Of a stretch of DNA of 64,000 nt, positions 55,635-64,000 are shown piece by piece (positions within the stretch are counted from its first letter, which is position 1; each line of letters begins with the position of its first letter). This stretch comes from Pelomonas baiyunensis. GTDB taxonomy: Bacteria > Pseudomonadota > Gammaproteobacteria > Burkholderiales > Burkholderiaceae_C. Under the pieces are notes generated by a model that was not told the origin of the DNA, searched no databases, and saw only the letters and a program-made list of their open reading frames with translations. The stretch lies in contig NZ_JBIGIB010000003.1 in assembly GCF_043555935.1 (NCBI RefSeq), positions 372,001 through 436,000 on the forward strand, read 5' to 3'. A program made the position numbers and the translations under genes.

Positions 55635-57335
55635 TCAGACCTGTCCGCCGGCCTTGGAGCCCTTGCCCTTCAGCACCGCGGCATCCGGCAAGCCCAGCAG
55701 GTCGGCGGCCAGGGCTTCAGCCACCTCGATGCCGTCCACGCCCGCGCTCATGATGCCGCCGGCATAGCCCGCGCCTTCACCGGCCGGGAACAGGCCGCGC
55801 ACGTTGAGGCTTTGGTAGTCGCGGCCGCGGTTGATGCGCAGCGGGCTGGAGGTGCGGGTCTCCACACCCGTCAGCACCGCGTCGGCGCGGTCGAAGCCGC
55901 GGATCTGGCGGGCAAACGCGGGCAGGGCTTCGCGGATCGCCTCCAGGCAATACGTGGGCAGCGAGCCATGGCCCTTGGCTTGCAGGTTGGTCAGCGTCAC
56001 GCCGGGCTTGTAGCTCGGCAGCACGTCGCCGAACTCTTTGCTGACCTGGCGCTTGATGAAGTCGCCCACCAGCGAGCCCGGCGCCAGGTAGCCGCCGCCG
56101 CCCAGTTCGTAGGCGCGGCTTTCCCAGATGCGCTGGAAGGCCATGCCGTCCAGCGGGTTCACGGGGCTGCCGTCCTTCTTGCCGTCTTGCCGGTAGTCCT
56201 CGGGCGTGAGGCCCACCACGATGCCGGCGTTGGCGTTGCGTTCATTGCGCGAGTACTGGCTCATGCCGTTGGTGACGACACGGTTCTCTTCGCTCGTGGC
56301 CGCCACCACCGTGCCGCCCGGGCACATGCAGAAGCTGTAGACCGAGCGGCCGTTCTTCGCGTGGTGCACCAGCTTGTAGTCGGCTGCGCCGAGGATCTTG
56401 TTGCCGGCGTTCGGGCCGAAGCGGGCGGCGTCGATCAGGCTTTGCGGGTGCTCGATGCGGTAGCCGATGGAGAAGGGCTTGGCCTCCATGTGCACGCCGC
56501 GCGCGTGCAGCATCTGGAAGGTGTCGCGGGCGCTGTGGCCCAGTGCGATGACCACGTGGGTGGCGGCGATTTGTTCGCCCGATTCCAGCGTCACGCCGCG
56601 CACGGCGCCGTCTTCAATCTGCAGGTCGGACACCTTCTGCTGGAAGCGGATCTCGCCGCCCAGCGCCTCGATCTCGGCACGCATCTTGATGATCATGCTC
56701 ACCAGGCGGAAGGTGCCGATGTGCGGCTTGCTGACGTAGAGGATTTCTTCTGGCGCGCCCGCCTTCACGAACTCGGTCAGCACCTTGCGGGTGAGGTGGC
56801 GCGGGTCGGAGATCTGACTCCAGAGCTTGCCGTCGGAGAAGGTGCCGGCGCCGCCCTCGCCGAACTGCACGTTGCTCTCGGGGTGGAGCTTTTGCTCGCG
56901 CCACAGGCCCCAGGTGTCTTGCGTGCGCTCGCGCACGGCCTTGCCGCGCTCCAGCACCAGGGGGCGCAGGCCCATTTGCGCCAGGATGAGCGCCGCAAAC
57001 AGGCCGCAGGGCCCGAAGCCGACGACGACGGGGCGCGGGCCGGTGAATTCGCCCACCTTCGCGAGGAAGTGGTAGCCCGTGTCCGGCGTGGGGCGCACGT
57101 GCGGGTCGCCGTTGAAGCGGGCCAGCACCGCGGCCTCGTCCACGCCGGTGCTGAGCGTGCAGTCCAGCGTGTAGACGAGCTGGATGTCGCTTTTCTTGCG
57201 CGCGTCGTAGCCGCGGCGGAACACATGCACGTCGGCCAGTTCGGCGTCGGCCAGCTTCAGGCGGGCCAGCACGGCCGGGCGCAGCGCGTCCTCGGCGTGG
57301 TTCAGGGGCAGGCGGAGTTCGGTGATGCGGATCAT
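55635..57335 (-). CDS. FAD-dependent oxidoreductase (COG2509-like)
   Basis: A 566-residue flavoprotein. The N-terminal 100 residues (RITELRLPLNHAEDAL, VFRRGYDARKKSDIQLVYTL) form an alpha/beta domain. PVVVGFGPCGLFAALILAQM is the FAD-binding fingerprint, then LERGKAVRERTQDTW, FGEGGAGTFSDGKL, and the C-terminal GLFPAGEGAGYAGGIMSAGV closing the FAD site. This matches COG2509 dehydrogenases, uncharacterised in function. The length is usual for the family. It stands alone. Confidence 0.88.
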   Translation of the reverse strand: MIRITELRLPLNHAEDALRPAVLARLKLADAELADVHVFRRGYDARKKSDIQLVYTLDCTLSTGVDEAAVLARFNGDPHVRPTPDTGYHFLAKVGEFTGPRPVVVGFGPCGLFAALILAQMGLRPLVLERGKAVRERTQDTWGLWREQKLHPESNVQFGEGGAGTFSDGKLWSQISDPRHLTRKVLTEFVKAGAPEEILYVSKPHIGTFRLVSMIIKMRAEIEALGGEIRFQQKVSDLQIEDGAVRGVTLESGEQIAATHVVIALGHSARDTFQMLHARGVHMEAKPFSIGYRIEHPQSLIDAARFGPNAGNKILGAADYKLVHHAKNGRSVYSFCMCPGGTVVAATSEENRVVTNGMSQYSRNERNANAGIVVGLTPEDYRQDGKKDGSPVNPLDGMAFQRIWESRAYELGGGGYLAPGSLVGDFIKRQVSKEFGDVLPSYKPGVTLTNLQAKGHGSLPTYCLEAIREALPAFARQIRGFDRADAVLTGVETRTSSPLRINRGRDYQSLNVRGLFPAGEGAGYAGGIMSAGVDGIEVAEALAADLLGLPDAAVLKGKGSKAGGQV

Positions 57336-57370
57336 GGTCAGCGGTGCCCGGCCGCCCGAAACCGCTGACG

Positions 57371-57410
57371 CGCCCCCTCGGGGGGAGCGAGCGGATGCGA
57401 GCGTGGGGGC
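57371..57410. repeat. Hairpin-rich intergenic repeat C (REP-like)
   Basis: CGCCCCCTCGGGGGGAGCG, then a GCGAGCG-GAT-GCGAGCG direct repeat, ending GTGGGGGC. On the minus strand it reads GCCCCC...CCCCCC-GA-GGGGGC, the same plan as repeats A and B with a different centre. It lies 36 bp upstream of the FAD oxidoreductase start. Confidence 0.6.
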
Positions 57411-57439
57411 CTCATCTTTTTGGTCAGTGTCGAGCCGAC

Positions 57440-57467
57440 AAAAACAAACAGGCCCCTGAGGGCCTGT
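57440..57467 (-). terminator. Intrinsic terminator of the 54-aa gene
   Basis: On the minus strand ACAGGCCC-TCAG-GGGCCTGT (57467-57448) is followed by TTTGTTTT (57447-57440). A perfect 8-bp stem with a U-rich tail, 33 bp after the stop at 57501. Confidence 0.9.
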
Positions 57468-57500
57468 GTGCGTGGATCGTTCAGGGCTTCAGCCCGGAAA

Positions 57501-57665
57501 TCAACCCGAGTGCGGGCGCTTGCCCGGGTTCTTCTTGGAACGGGTGTGCGAACCGCGCTCCAGGCTGCACTTCTGGCCACGGCCAGTCGTGAAGGTGACG
57601 CCCTTGGGGGCGGCGGGACGGGGAGTGGCCTTGCGGTCCGCTTCGGTGACGATCTTGTTGCCCAT
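57501..57665 (-). CDS. Small basic protein, 54 aa, unknown
   Basis: A 54-residue protein from ATG 57665, preceded by TGGAGAG at good spacing. It begins MGNKIVTEADRKATPRPAAP and ends HTRSKKNPGKRPHSG; about a quarter of residues are Lys, Arg or His, with one Cys. Such compact basic proteins may bind nucleic acid; no family was recognised. The ribosome site and the strong terminator behind it show a true, singly transcribed gene. Confidence 0.7.
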   Translation of the reverse strand: MGNKIVTEADRKATPRPAAPKGVTFTTGRGQKCSLERGSHTRSKKNPGKRPHSG

Positions 57666-57771
57666 GAATGGCTCTCCAGTGAAACAAAGCCCGCTTGCAG
57701 GGGCAAAACGACGAAAGCTGTGGATTTTAGCGCGGCTGGCCCGGCTGGGGGCGAAGTCGTGGTGAAGCGCG

Positions 57772-58140
57772 TCAGGCCTGGCTCCAGCGCTCCAGCAACA
57801 ACCGGGCGGTGGACACGTTGGTGGCGCAGGGCACGTCGTGCACGTCGCAGGCACGCACCAGGGCATTGATGTCGGGCTCGTGGGGCTGCGGGGTCATGGG
57901 GTCGCGCAGGAAGATGACGCCGTCCAGGTCGCCCACGGCCAGGCGCGCGCCGATTTGCAGGTCACCGCCCATGGGGCCGCTGAGCATGCGTTCGATGGTC
58001 AGGCCGTGCGCGGCGTGCAGGCGGCCGCCGGTGGTGCCGGTGGCCATGATCTGGCAGCGGCGCAGCAGCGGCAGGAATTCAGCGGCGAGGGCGATGATGG
58101 CGTCCTTCTTGCCATCGTGAGCGATCAAGGCGAGTTTCAT
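57772..58140 (-). CDS. mgsA: Methylglyoxal synthase
   Basis: Converts dihydroxyacetone phosphate to methylglyoxal and phosphate, a bypass of lower glycolysis. The 122-residue protein has the HDGKKD segment (residues 8-13), the phosphate loop MATGTTGGRL, and LSGPMGGDLQIGARLAVGDL with the catalytic Asp. FLRDPMTPQPHEPDINALVR and ATNVSTARLL complete the family pattern. ATG 58140 is the family start. It is slightly shorter than E. coli MgsA (152), as is common. Confidence 0.94.
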   Translation of the reverse strand: MKLALIAHDGKKDAIIALAAEFLPLLRRCQIMATGTTGGRLHAAHGLTIERMLSGPMGGDLQIGARLAVGDLDGVIFLRDPMTPQPHEPDINALVRACDVHDVPCATNVSTARLLLERWSQA

Positions 58141-58309
58141 GGGCAGGGTCCGCGCGCTGACACCAGCGCGGCCTCACCTTACACGCTGGCCGGCGGGCTG
58201 CCCACGGTGGCACCAGAAGGGTGTGGGCGGTTTGGCACAGGCGTCGAGATGTTCTTGCGCCGTACCCGCCGGCCGTGGAAGGCGGCGCGCAGCCCGAGGT
58301 CTGGCCCGC

Positions 58310-58966
58310 TCAGGGCAGCACGGTCACCCGCAGCTGCAACTCGCGCTCGGTGTGGCGGGCGGCGTCCTGGCTGCTGAGCGTGCCTTTCGGGGCGGCGTCG
58401 GGCGCGGCCTCGCCGGTGCGGGCCACGGTCACCCATTGGCCGGGCGGCAGGTCCAGCGTGGACTCCAGCGCCGTGCGGTCGTCTTGCACGCTGAAGCTCA
58501 CGCGCACCTGCGTGTCCTCGCCCACCCAGGTGGCCTGCACGTTGAACGACTGCGTGCTGCGCCGCTCGGTGGTTTGCGGCTTGGCGAAGGCGCCGCGCAC
58601 CTTGCCGTCGGGCGCCACGTCGTAGACCGTTTCCACCGTTTGCAGCGGCTCGCGGCTGATGAGCTGGGCCCGGGCCTGCTGGCCGTTGAGCACACGCAGC
58701 TGGTGCAGCACGCGCGGCTCGGCCGTCGGTGCGCTGGAGACGGTGACGCCCGCCCCCCGAGGCGACACGGTGCCGCCCGTGCCCACCACAAACGCGCCGT
58801 CGCGCACGCCGGCCTTGGCCGCGCCGGTCAGGGGCTGCTCCACCCAGCGCAGTTCCACCAGTAGCGTGACCGGTGGCAGACGGGATGCAGCCTGGGCCTG
58901 GGCGGGTGCCTGGACTTGGGCGCAGGCGGCAGCAGCCAGCCAGACGAGCAGGGAGCGGCGTTGCAT
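58310..58966 (-). CDS. Exported secretin-like beta protein, uncharacterised
   Basis: A 218-residue protein with signal LLVWLAAAACAQVQAPAQAQ and a mature beta-rich part. LPPVTLLVELRWVEQPL, VRVL-like RVLNGQQARAQLISREPLQ and TTERRSTQSFNVQATWVGED resemble the strands of the secretin domain of type II/III secretion proteins, but the protein is too short for a complete secretin and has no N-domains. It may be a degenerate or minimal homologue. It is followed downstream by mgsA after 169 bp with nothing notable. Confidence 0.65.
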   Translation of the reverse strand: MQRRSLLVWLAAAACAQVQAPAQAQAASRLPPVTLLVELRWVEQPLTGAAKAGVRDGAFVVGTGGTVSPRGAGVTVSSAPTAEPRVLHQLRVLNGQQARAQLISREPLQTVETVYDVAPDGKVRGAFAKPQTTERRSTQSFNVQATWVGEDTQVRVSFSVQDDRTALESTLDLPPGQWVTVARTGEAAPDAAPKGTLSSQDAARHTERELQLRVTVLP

Positions 58967-58975
58967 GGGGCCAGC

Positions 58976-59878
58976 TTAGCGCGCCGCGGCGGCTGAGCGA
59001 AGCCGCAACAGCTGGGCGCCGAACAGGTTGATCGCCAGACCCGACAGCACCAGCGCGGCCGCTGCCAGCTTCCACCCCGGCAGCGGCTCGCCCATCAGCA
59101 GGCTGGCCGAGCCCATGCCGAACACCGGCACCAGCAGCGCCATGGGCACGATGCGCCCGGCCGGGTGGCGGGCCAGCAGCCAGCTCCAGGCGCCATAGCC
59201 GAACAGCGTGTTGCCCACCGACTGCCACAGCACCGCGGCCCAGGTGCCGGCGTCCGACGCCGCCAGCCCGCTGGCCACCGCCGCCGGCCCGTCGATCAGC
59301 AGCGCCAGCACCAGCAAGGGCGGCACCGCGAAGGCGCTGCTCCACACCACGTAGGCCAGCATGTCGATGCGGCCGGCGCGCTGCGTGAGCAGGTTGGCGC
59401 AGGCCCAGCAGAACGCGGCCGTGAGCACCAGGCCCAGGCCCAGCGCGGTGGTGGTGCCGTCGGTGTGCGAGGCGATCACGCCCACGCCGCCGGCCGCCAG
59501 CGCCAGCCCCAGCCATTGCGTGGCCTGCACCCGCTCGCCGCGCACGCGCACCGCCAGCAGCAGCGTGAAGAACACCTGCGTCTGCACCACCAGCGACGCC
59601 AGCCCCGGCGAGATGTGGCTGCGCATGGCCAGGTACAGCAGGCCGAACTGGCCCACGCCGATGAAGAGCCCGTAGCCGCCGAGGTTGCGCCAGCCCACTG
59701 CCGGCCGCTTCAGGAACAGGCAGGCCGGCAGGAAGGCAAAGCTGAAGCGCAGCACTGCCAGCGTCAGCGGCGGCAGGGTGTGCAGCGCGTACTTGATGAC
59801 GACGAAGTTGCTGCCCCAGATCGCCACCACGGCCAGGGCAAGCAGGAAGTGGCGCATCGGCAAAGGGGCGTGGTGCAT
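58976..59878 (-). CDS. DMT-superfamily exporter, EamA-like
   Basis: A 300-residue inner-membrane protein with ten predicted helices in two EamA repeats. VVAIWGSNFVVIKYALHTLP and LAVLRFSFAFLPACLFLKRP are the first-repeat signatures, and ANLLTQRAGRIDMLAYVVWS begins the second. Members export O-acetylserine, cysteine or other metabolites; GVGQFGLLYLAMRSHISPGL is typical of the EamA subgroup. The substrate is inferred only. It lies 10 bp after the preceding gene on the same strand and may share a transcript. Confidence 0.9.
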   Translation of the reverse strand: MHHAPLPMRHFLLALAVVAIWGSNFVVIKYALHTLPPLTLAVLRFSFAFLPACLFLKRPAVGWRNLGGYGLFIGVGQFGLLYLAMRSHISPGLASLVVQTQVFFTLLLAVRVRGERVQATQWLGLALAAGGVGVIASHTDGTTTALGLGLVLTAAFCWACANLLTQRAGRIDMLAYVVWSSAFAVPPLLVLALLIDGPAAVASGLAASDAGTWAAVLWQSVGNTLFGYGAWSWLLARHPAGRIVPMALLVPVFGMGSASLLMGEPLPGWKLAAAALVLSGLAINLFGAQLLRLRSAAAAR

Positions 59879-59894
59879 GGGGAGGGGGATGGGT

Positions 59895-61013
59895 TCAGTC
59901 AGTGCAGGTGCGGTCGCGGCCTTGGTGCTTGGCCTCGTAGAGCAGCCGGTCGGCGCGCTCCAGCGTGTCGGCCAGGGCGTCGCCCGGGCGGTGGTCGGTC
60001 AGGCCGATGGACACGGTCACGCGCAGCGGGGCGCCGTCGGTCGGGGCCGGCAGGGCCTGCGCGCCGATCTGCTGGCGCAGCCGCTCCATGCCCACCAGCG
60101 CCAAGGGCATGGCGGTGTCGGGCAGCAGCACGAGGAACTCTTCGCCGCCCCAGCGGGCCAGCACATCGCTGGCGCGCAGCGCGGCCTGCCCCACCTCGGC
60201 CACGGCGCGCAGCACGGTGTCGCCCACCGCGTGGCCGTGGGTGTCGTTCACGTCCTTGAAGTGGTCCAGGTCCAGGATGGCCACGCAGAAGGCATGGCCG
60301 TGCCGCTGCGAGCGCTGCAGTTCCTGGTCCATCAGCGCCTGCATCTGGCGCCGGTTGGGCAGGCCGGTGAGCTCATCACGCGTGGCGATGGCCTGCAGCT
60401 GGGCCAGCGCCCGCGCCAGGTCTTGCTTCTGCTGCGACAGCCGGCGCCGGATGCGGCTGAGCCGCGCCGTGAGCACGGCCACCGCGGGCAGCATGCAGGC
60501 CAGCATCAGGAAGTGGCCGACCTCCACCGAGGGCGGGTAGGCCGCCGGGGCGAGCGTCGCCATCACGCCCATGACGAATGCGAACAGCACCAGCGCGAAC
60601 AGGCACAGTGCGTTGGCGCTGCGGGCGCGCAGCTGGAACATGCCGAACATCAGGATCAGGTTCAGCACCGGGAACACCGCCCCCCGCAGCGCGCCGGCCT
60701 GCGCGTAGCCGAACGCGGCCGAGGTGATGGCGAAGGCGATCTGCGCGGTGGTGAGCGACGGGTCCGCCAGGCGGCGGGACCACCCGCTGCGGATGGCGGC
60801 ATAGAACGCCCCCATGCCGCCCAGCGACACGGCCGTCCACACCCAGAGCAGCGCTCCGCGCTCGCCGCCGGAAATGGCCACGCAGTAGTGCAGCATGGGC
60901 GCGCACAGGGCCATCAAGGCCATGGCCAGCGAGGTCTGCCTCAGCCTCAGCCGTTGGGCCGGGTCGGTGCCCAGCCAGAGTCGCTCGAATCGCCGCACGC
61001 CTCGTCCTGTCAT
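59895..61013 (-). CDS. Membrane-bound diguanylate cyclase
   Basis: A 372-residue enzyme making cyclic di-GMP. Six hydrophobic helices (about residues 25-180) precede a coiled segment RRRLSQQKQDLARALAQLQ and the GGDEF domain: RDELTGLPNRRQMQALM, ILDLDHFKDVNDTHGHAVGD, and LARWGGEEFLVLLPDTAM with an active GGEEF. The inhibitory I-site RASD lies five residues before it, so product inhibition is expected. No phosphodiesterase domain is present. The sensory input is the membrane region. Confidence 0.93.
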   Translation of the reverse strand: MTGRGVRRFERLWLGTDPAQRLRLRQTSLAMALMALCAPMLHYCVAISGGERGALLWVWTAVSLGGMGAFYAAIRSGWSRRLADPSLTTAQIAFAITSAAFGYAQAGALRGAVFPVLNLILMFGMFQLRARSANALCLFALVLFAFVMGVMATLAPAAYPPSVEVGHFLMLACMLPAVAVLTARLSRIRRRLSQQKQDLARALAQLQAIATRDELTGLPNRRQMQALMDQELQRSQRHGHAFCVAILDLDHFKDVNDTHGHAVGDTVLRAVAEVGQAALRASDVLARWGGEEFLVLLPDTAMPLALVGMERLRQQIGAQALPAPTDGAPLRVTVSIGLTDHRPGDALADTLERADRLLYEAKHQGRDRTCTD

Positions 61014-61041
61014 GCCACGAGCCTAACCCCGCCGCACGGGC

Positions 61042-61542
61042 TCAACCTTTCAGATGCGTCAAAGGAAGTGCGCCGCCGGCCTTGACCTCGCCCAGCGAGA
61101 AGCTGGTGTGGATGTCTTTCACGTTGGGCAGCTTGAGCAGCGTGTTGATGGAAAAGCGCGAGAACGCGTCCAGGTCGGTGGCCATGACCTGCAGCTCGAA
61201 CGTGCCGGTGCCCGAGATGTAGTGGCAGGCGATGACCTCGGGCAGGCGGCGGATTTCGTCTTCCAGCGCCTTGGTGGCGGCGCCCGCGCTGCGCTCGGCG
61301 TCCACCCGCACAAAGGCCAGCACGCCCAGGCCCACCTTGCGGCGGTCCAGCTCGGCGCGGTAGCCGGTGATGTAGCCCTGGTCTTCCAGCCACTTCACCC
61401 GCCGCCACGTGGGCGCGGCGGACAGCCCGATGCGCTGCGCCAGCTCGGCGTTGGACTGCCGCGCGTCGCGTTGCAGCTCGTCCAGGATGGCGATGTGATA
61501 GCGGTCCAGCGCGCCGGGGTCGGCACTGTCATCAGCACTCAT
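61042..61542 (-). CDS. Lrp/AsnC-family transcriptional regulator
   Basis: A 166-residue regulator. The N-terminal helix-turn-helix ILDELQRDARQSNAELAQRI with GLSAAPTWRRVKWLEDQGYI is the Lrp DNA-binding domain. The C-terminal RAM domain has VLAFVRVDAERSAG, IACHYISGTGTFELQVMATD and NVKDIHTSFSLGEVK. It is divergent from the indolepyruvate oxidoreductase gene, so aromatic or branched amino acids are likely effectors. Start at ATG 61542. Confidence 0.94.
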   Translation of the reverse strand: MSADDSADPGALDRYHIAILDELQRDARQSNAELAQRIGLSAAPTWRRVKWLEDQGYITGYRAELDRRKVGLGVLAFVRVDAERSAGAATKALEDEIRRLPEVIACHYISGTGTFELQVMATDLDAFSRFSINTLLKLPNVKDIHTSFSLGEVKAGGALPLTHLKG

Positions 61543-61570
61543 GGTTTGCCCTGATCGGCGAGTTTGCGAT

Positions 61571-61610
61571 CAATTTCAATTGAAGTGGGGATTTTCGCGC
61601 AAGGAAATTG
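61571..61610. promoter_or_regulatory. Inverted repeats between lrp-type gene and indolepyruvate oxidoreductase
   Basis: TTCAATTGAA (61575-61584) is a perfect palindrome, and CAATTTC (61571-61577) pairs in inverted orientation with GAAATTG (61604-61610). The AT-rich block lies just upstream of the Lrp-type gene, as expected for Lrp half-sites spaced over several turns. Confidence 0.55.
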
Positions 61611-61759
61611 CTGAAGTGAGATGAATTCGGCGTGAATGAGAAAGCACCCCGCGCAGGCCTTTTCCTACACTGCCCGGTCCGGCCATACTGGCCCGACGCC
61701 CGCGCGCCCGCTTCACAAGGGTGGCCCGCGCCGGCTCCCCCGATTCAGGAGCACCCCCG

Positions 61760-64000
61760 ATGAACGCCCCGCTGCCCGACCACATCCTGCGCGCCCTCCA
61801 AACGGTCACGCTGGATGACAAATACGCCCTCGACACCGGGCGTGCCTTCATGAGCGGCGTGCAAGCGCTGGTGCGCTTGCCCATGTTGCAACGCACACGC
61901 GATGCGATGGCGGGGCTGAACACGGCGGGCTTCATCAGCGGCTACCGCGGCTCGCCGCTGGGCGGGTACGACCAGGCCCTGTTTGCCGCCAAGAAGCACC
62001 TGGCCAAGCAGAACATCGTGTTCCAGCCGGGCGTGAACGAGGAACTCGGCGCGACGGCCGTGTGGGGCACGCAGCAACTGGACCTCTTCCCCGAGAAGGC
62101 CAAGTTCGACGGCGTCTTCGGCCTCTGGTACGGCAAGGGCCCGGGCGTGGACCGCTGCATCGACGTGTTCAAGCACGCCAACATGGCCGGCACCTCCAAG
62201 CACGGCGGCGTGATCGCCATCGCGGGTGACGACCACATCGCCAAGAGCTCTACCGCGGCCCACCAGAGCGACCACGTGTTCAAGGCGGTCGGCTTCCCGA
62301 CCTTCTTCCCGAGCAGCGTCCAGGACATCCTGGACATGGGCCTGCACGCCTTCGCCATGAGCCGCTTCTCCGGCCTGTGGGCGGGCATGAAGACCATCCA
62401 GGAAATCGTCGAGTCGTCGGCCAGCATCAGCGTGGACCCGGACCGCGTGAACATCGTGCTGCCGGAAGACTTCGTCGTGCCCGAGGGCGGCCTGCACATC
62501 CGCTGGCCCGATCCGCCGCTGGAGCAAGAGTCGCGGATGATGAATTTCAAGTGGTACGCGGCGCTGGCCTACATCCGCGCCAACCGCCTGAACTACAACG
62601 TCATCGAAGGCCCGAACGACCGCTTCGGCATCATCACCAGCGGCAAGGCCTACAACGACACCCGCCAGGCGCTGCACGACCTGGGCCTGGACGACGACAC
62701 CTGCCGCCGCCTGGGTATCCGCCTGCACAAGGTCAACGTGGTGTGGCCGCTGGAGGCGCAGGTGGCGCGCGAGTTCGCCAAGGGCCTGCAGGAAATTCTG
62801 GTGGTGGAAGAGAAGCGCCAGATCATCGAGTACCAGGTCAAGGAAGAGCTCTACAACTGGCGCTCGGACGTGCGGCCCAACGTGCTGGGCAAGTTCGACG
62901 CGGGTGACGGCGAGGGCGGCGAGTGGAGCGTGCCCAACCCGAGCGACCACTGGCTGCTGCGCCCGCAGGCCGACCTCACGCCGGCCATCATCGCCCGCGC
63001 CATCAGCAAGCGCCTGAAGCGCCTGGGCGTGGACGCCGACATCGTGGCCCGCCTGGACGCCCGCATGGCCATCATCGACGCCAAGGAGGCGTCGCTGAAG
63101 GCCGAGGAAAAGACGGCCGGTGGCGCCGACCGCACGCCCTGGTTCTGCTCGGGCTGCCCGCACAACACCAGCACCCGCGTGCCCGACGGCTCGCGCGCGG
63201 TGGGCGGCATCGGCTGCCACTACATGGTGACCTGGATGCCCGGCCGCAACACGGCCACCTTCACGCAGATGGGCGGCGAGGGCGTGCCTTGGGTGGGCCA
63301 GGCGCCGTTCACGAACGAGAAGCACATCTTCAGCAACCTCGGTGACGGCACCTACTTCCACAGCGGCAGCCTGGCCATCCGCCAGAGCATCGCCGCGGGC
63401 GTGAACATCACCTACAAGATCCTCTACAACGACGCCGTCGCCATGACCGGCGGCCAGCAGGTGGGCGAGCGCCCCGAGGGCCACACCGTCATCCAGATCA
63501 TGAACAGCGTGATCTCGGAAGGCGTGAAGAAGCTGGTCATCGTGACCGACGAGCCCGCCAAGTACACGGGCGTGGCCCTGGCCCCGGGCGTCACGGTGCA
63601 CCACCGCGACGAGCTCGACGAGATCCAGCGCCAGTTCCGCGAGATCGAGGGCGTCACGGCCATCATCTACGACCAGACCTGCGCCACCGAGAAGCGCCGC
63701 CGCCGCAAGCGCGGCAAGCTGGTGGACCCGGCCAAGCGCGTGGTCATCAACGAGCTGGTGTGCGAAGGCTGCGGCGATTGCTCGGTGCAGTCCAACTGCC
63801 TGTCCATCGAGCCGCTGGAGACCGACTTCGGCCGCAAGCGCCAGATCAACCAGAACACCTGCAACAAGGACTTCTCCTGCGTGAAGGGCTTCTGCCCCAG
63901 CTTCGTCACCGTGGAAGGCGGTGAGCTGAAGAAGCCCAAGAAGGACAGCCGCAAGAGCCCCTTCGACGCGAGCCTGGGCGCGCTGCCGCGGCCGGTGATC
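61760..64000 (+). CDS. Indolepyruvate ferredoxin oxidoreductase, fused type, 3-prime truncated
   Basis: The frame is open from ATG 61760 (AGGAG eight bases upstream) to the window end, giving 747 residues of a protein usually near 1150-1190. It oxidatively decarboxylates indolepyruvate and related aryl pyruvates, with thiamine diphosphate and Fe-S clusters. Early SGYRGSPLGGYDQALFAAKK and FQPGVNEELGATAVWGTQQL form the pyrimidine-binding domain. WFCSGCPHNTSTRVPDGS and GIGCHYMVTW are cysteine-rich, MGGEGVPWVGQAPF belongs to the TPP domain, and CEGCGDCSVQSNCLSIEP is a 4Fe-4S site. The gamma domain lies beyond the window. Confidence 0.95.
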   Translation, partial: MNAPLPDHILRALQTVTLDDKYALDTGRAFMSGVQALVRLPMLQRTRDAMAGLNTAGFISGYRGSPLGGYDQALFAAKKHLAKQNIVFQPGVNEELGATAVWGTQQLDLFPEKAKFDGVFGLWYGKGPGVDRCIDVFKHANMAGTSKHGGVIAIAGDDHIAKSSTAAHQSDHVFKAVGFPTFFPSSVQDILDMGLHAFAMSRFSGLWAGMKTIQEIVESSASISVDPDRVNIVLPEDFVVPEGGLHIRWPDPPLEQESRMMNFKWYAALAYIRANRLNYNVIEGPNDRFGIITSGKAYNDTRQALHDLGLDDDTCRRLGIRLHKVNVVWPLEAQVAREFAKGLQEILVVEEKRQIIEYQVKEELYNWRSDVRPNVLGKFDAGDGEGGEWSVPNPSDHWLLRPQADLTPAIIARAISKRLKRLGVDADIVARLDARMAIIDAKEASLKAEEKTAGGADRTPWFCSGCPHNTSTRVPDGSRAVGGIGCHYMVTWMPGRNTATFTQMGGEGVPWVGQAPFTNEKHIFSNLGDGTYFHSGSLAIRQSIAAGVNITYKILYNDAVAMTGGQQVGERPEGHTVIQIMNSVISEGVKKLVIVTDEPAKYTGVALAPGVTVHHRDELDEIQRQFREIEGVTAIIYDQTCATEKRRRRKRGKLVDPAKRVVINELVCEGCGDCSVQSNCLSIEPLETDFGRKRQINQNTCNKDFSCVKGFCPSFVTVEGGELKKPKKDSRKSPFDASLGALPRPVI

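Noticed and set aside
55533..57368. 611-codon plus-strand frame over the FAD oxidoreductase
   Set aside because: Antisense of a gene with an intact FAD fingerprint; no domain recognisable.
61745..63604. 619-codon minus-strand frame over the indolepyruvate oxidoreductase
   Set aside because: Antisense of a clear Fe-S/TPP enzyme gene; repetitive Asp/His/Val composition without motifs.

Overview
The window is chromosomal DNA from a GC-rich betaproteobacterium, most likely order Burkholderiales (Comamonadaceae or the Rubrivivax/Leptothrix/Sphaerotilus group). The evidence is codon use dominated by G/C third positions, the gene set (rpe, gph, trpEGDC, apaG, mltA, ung, a fused indolepyruvate oxidoreductase, a COG4389 protein) and exosortase/PEP-CTERM-associated genes. 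No tRNA, rRNA, CRISPR array, prophage or insertion sequence was recognised. The first gene (TPR protein) and the last gene (indolepyruvate ferredoxin oxidoreductase) run off the window.

Layout. 0-4.7 kb: the C-terminus of a PrsT-like TPR protein, D-amino-acid dehydrogenase, and a divergent amino-acid exporter/ArgP pair. 4.7-8.4 kb, minus strand: a compact operon of a Tat-exported six-cysteine protein, a PqqD-like protein, an HprK-related kinase A, a nucleotidyltransferase-like protein and pssA. This is the least understood multi-gene system here. 8.7-15.4 kb: a GSGD-repeat adhesin-like protein, a small PAS/degenerate-GGDEF protein, a phosphatase lipoprotein, an enoyl-CoA hydratase, tdk flanked by two paralogous zinc-ribbon mini-proteins, and a MarR-GNAT pair behind a long palindromic operator. 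15.4-23.2 kb: a tripartite RND efflux operon that includes a hydrolase-fold protein lacking its nucleophile, with a divergent LysR regulator.

23.2-43.4 kb: the tryptophan region. ung is followed by trpC-trpD-ltaE-trpG (minus strand). trpE lies about 3.7 kb away, separated by a porin, a chemoreceptor and a small PstS-like protein. Both trpE and trpG are preceded by a short Trp-rich leader peptide gene, so both halves of the split operon look controlled by attenuation. gph, alaC, a pseudouridine catabolism pair (psuK-psuG), a second RND pump, a low-molecular-weight phosphatase and rpe follow.

43.4-48.1 kb: a TetR regulator diverges from three fasciclin-domain proteins and a SOUL haem-binding-type protein. 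48.1-58.1 kb: tag, a solute-binding protein, apaG, a COG4389 membrane protein, mltA, small conserved proteins, a cytochrome c, a lipoprotein built of YadA-head-like repeats, a large FAD oxidoreductase and mgsA. 58.3-64 kb: a secretin-like periplasmic protein, a DMT exporter, a diguanylate cyclase, and an Lrp regulator divergent from the indolepyruvate oxidoreductase.

Hairpin-rich GCCCCC...GGGGGC intergenic repeats occur at about 24.4, 52.1 and 57.4 kb, with a partial copy at 45.0 kb. Functions are assigned from recognised motifs only. No database search was run, so subfamily names are judgements from memory of the families.
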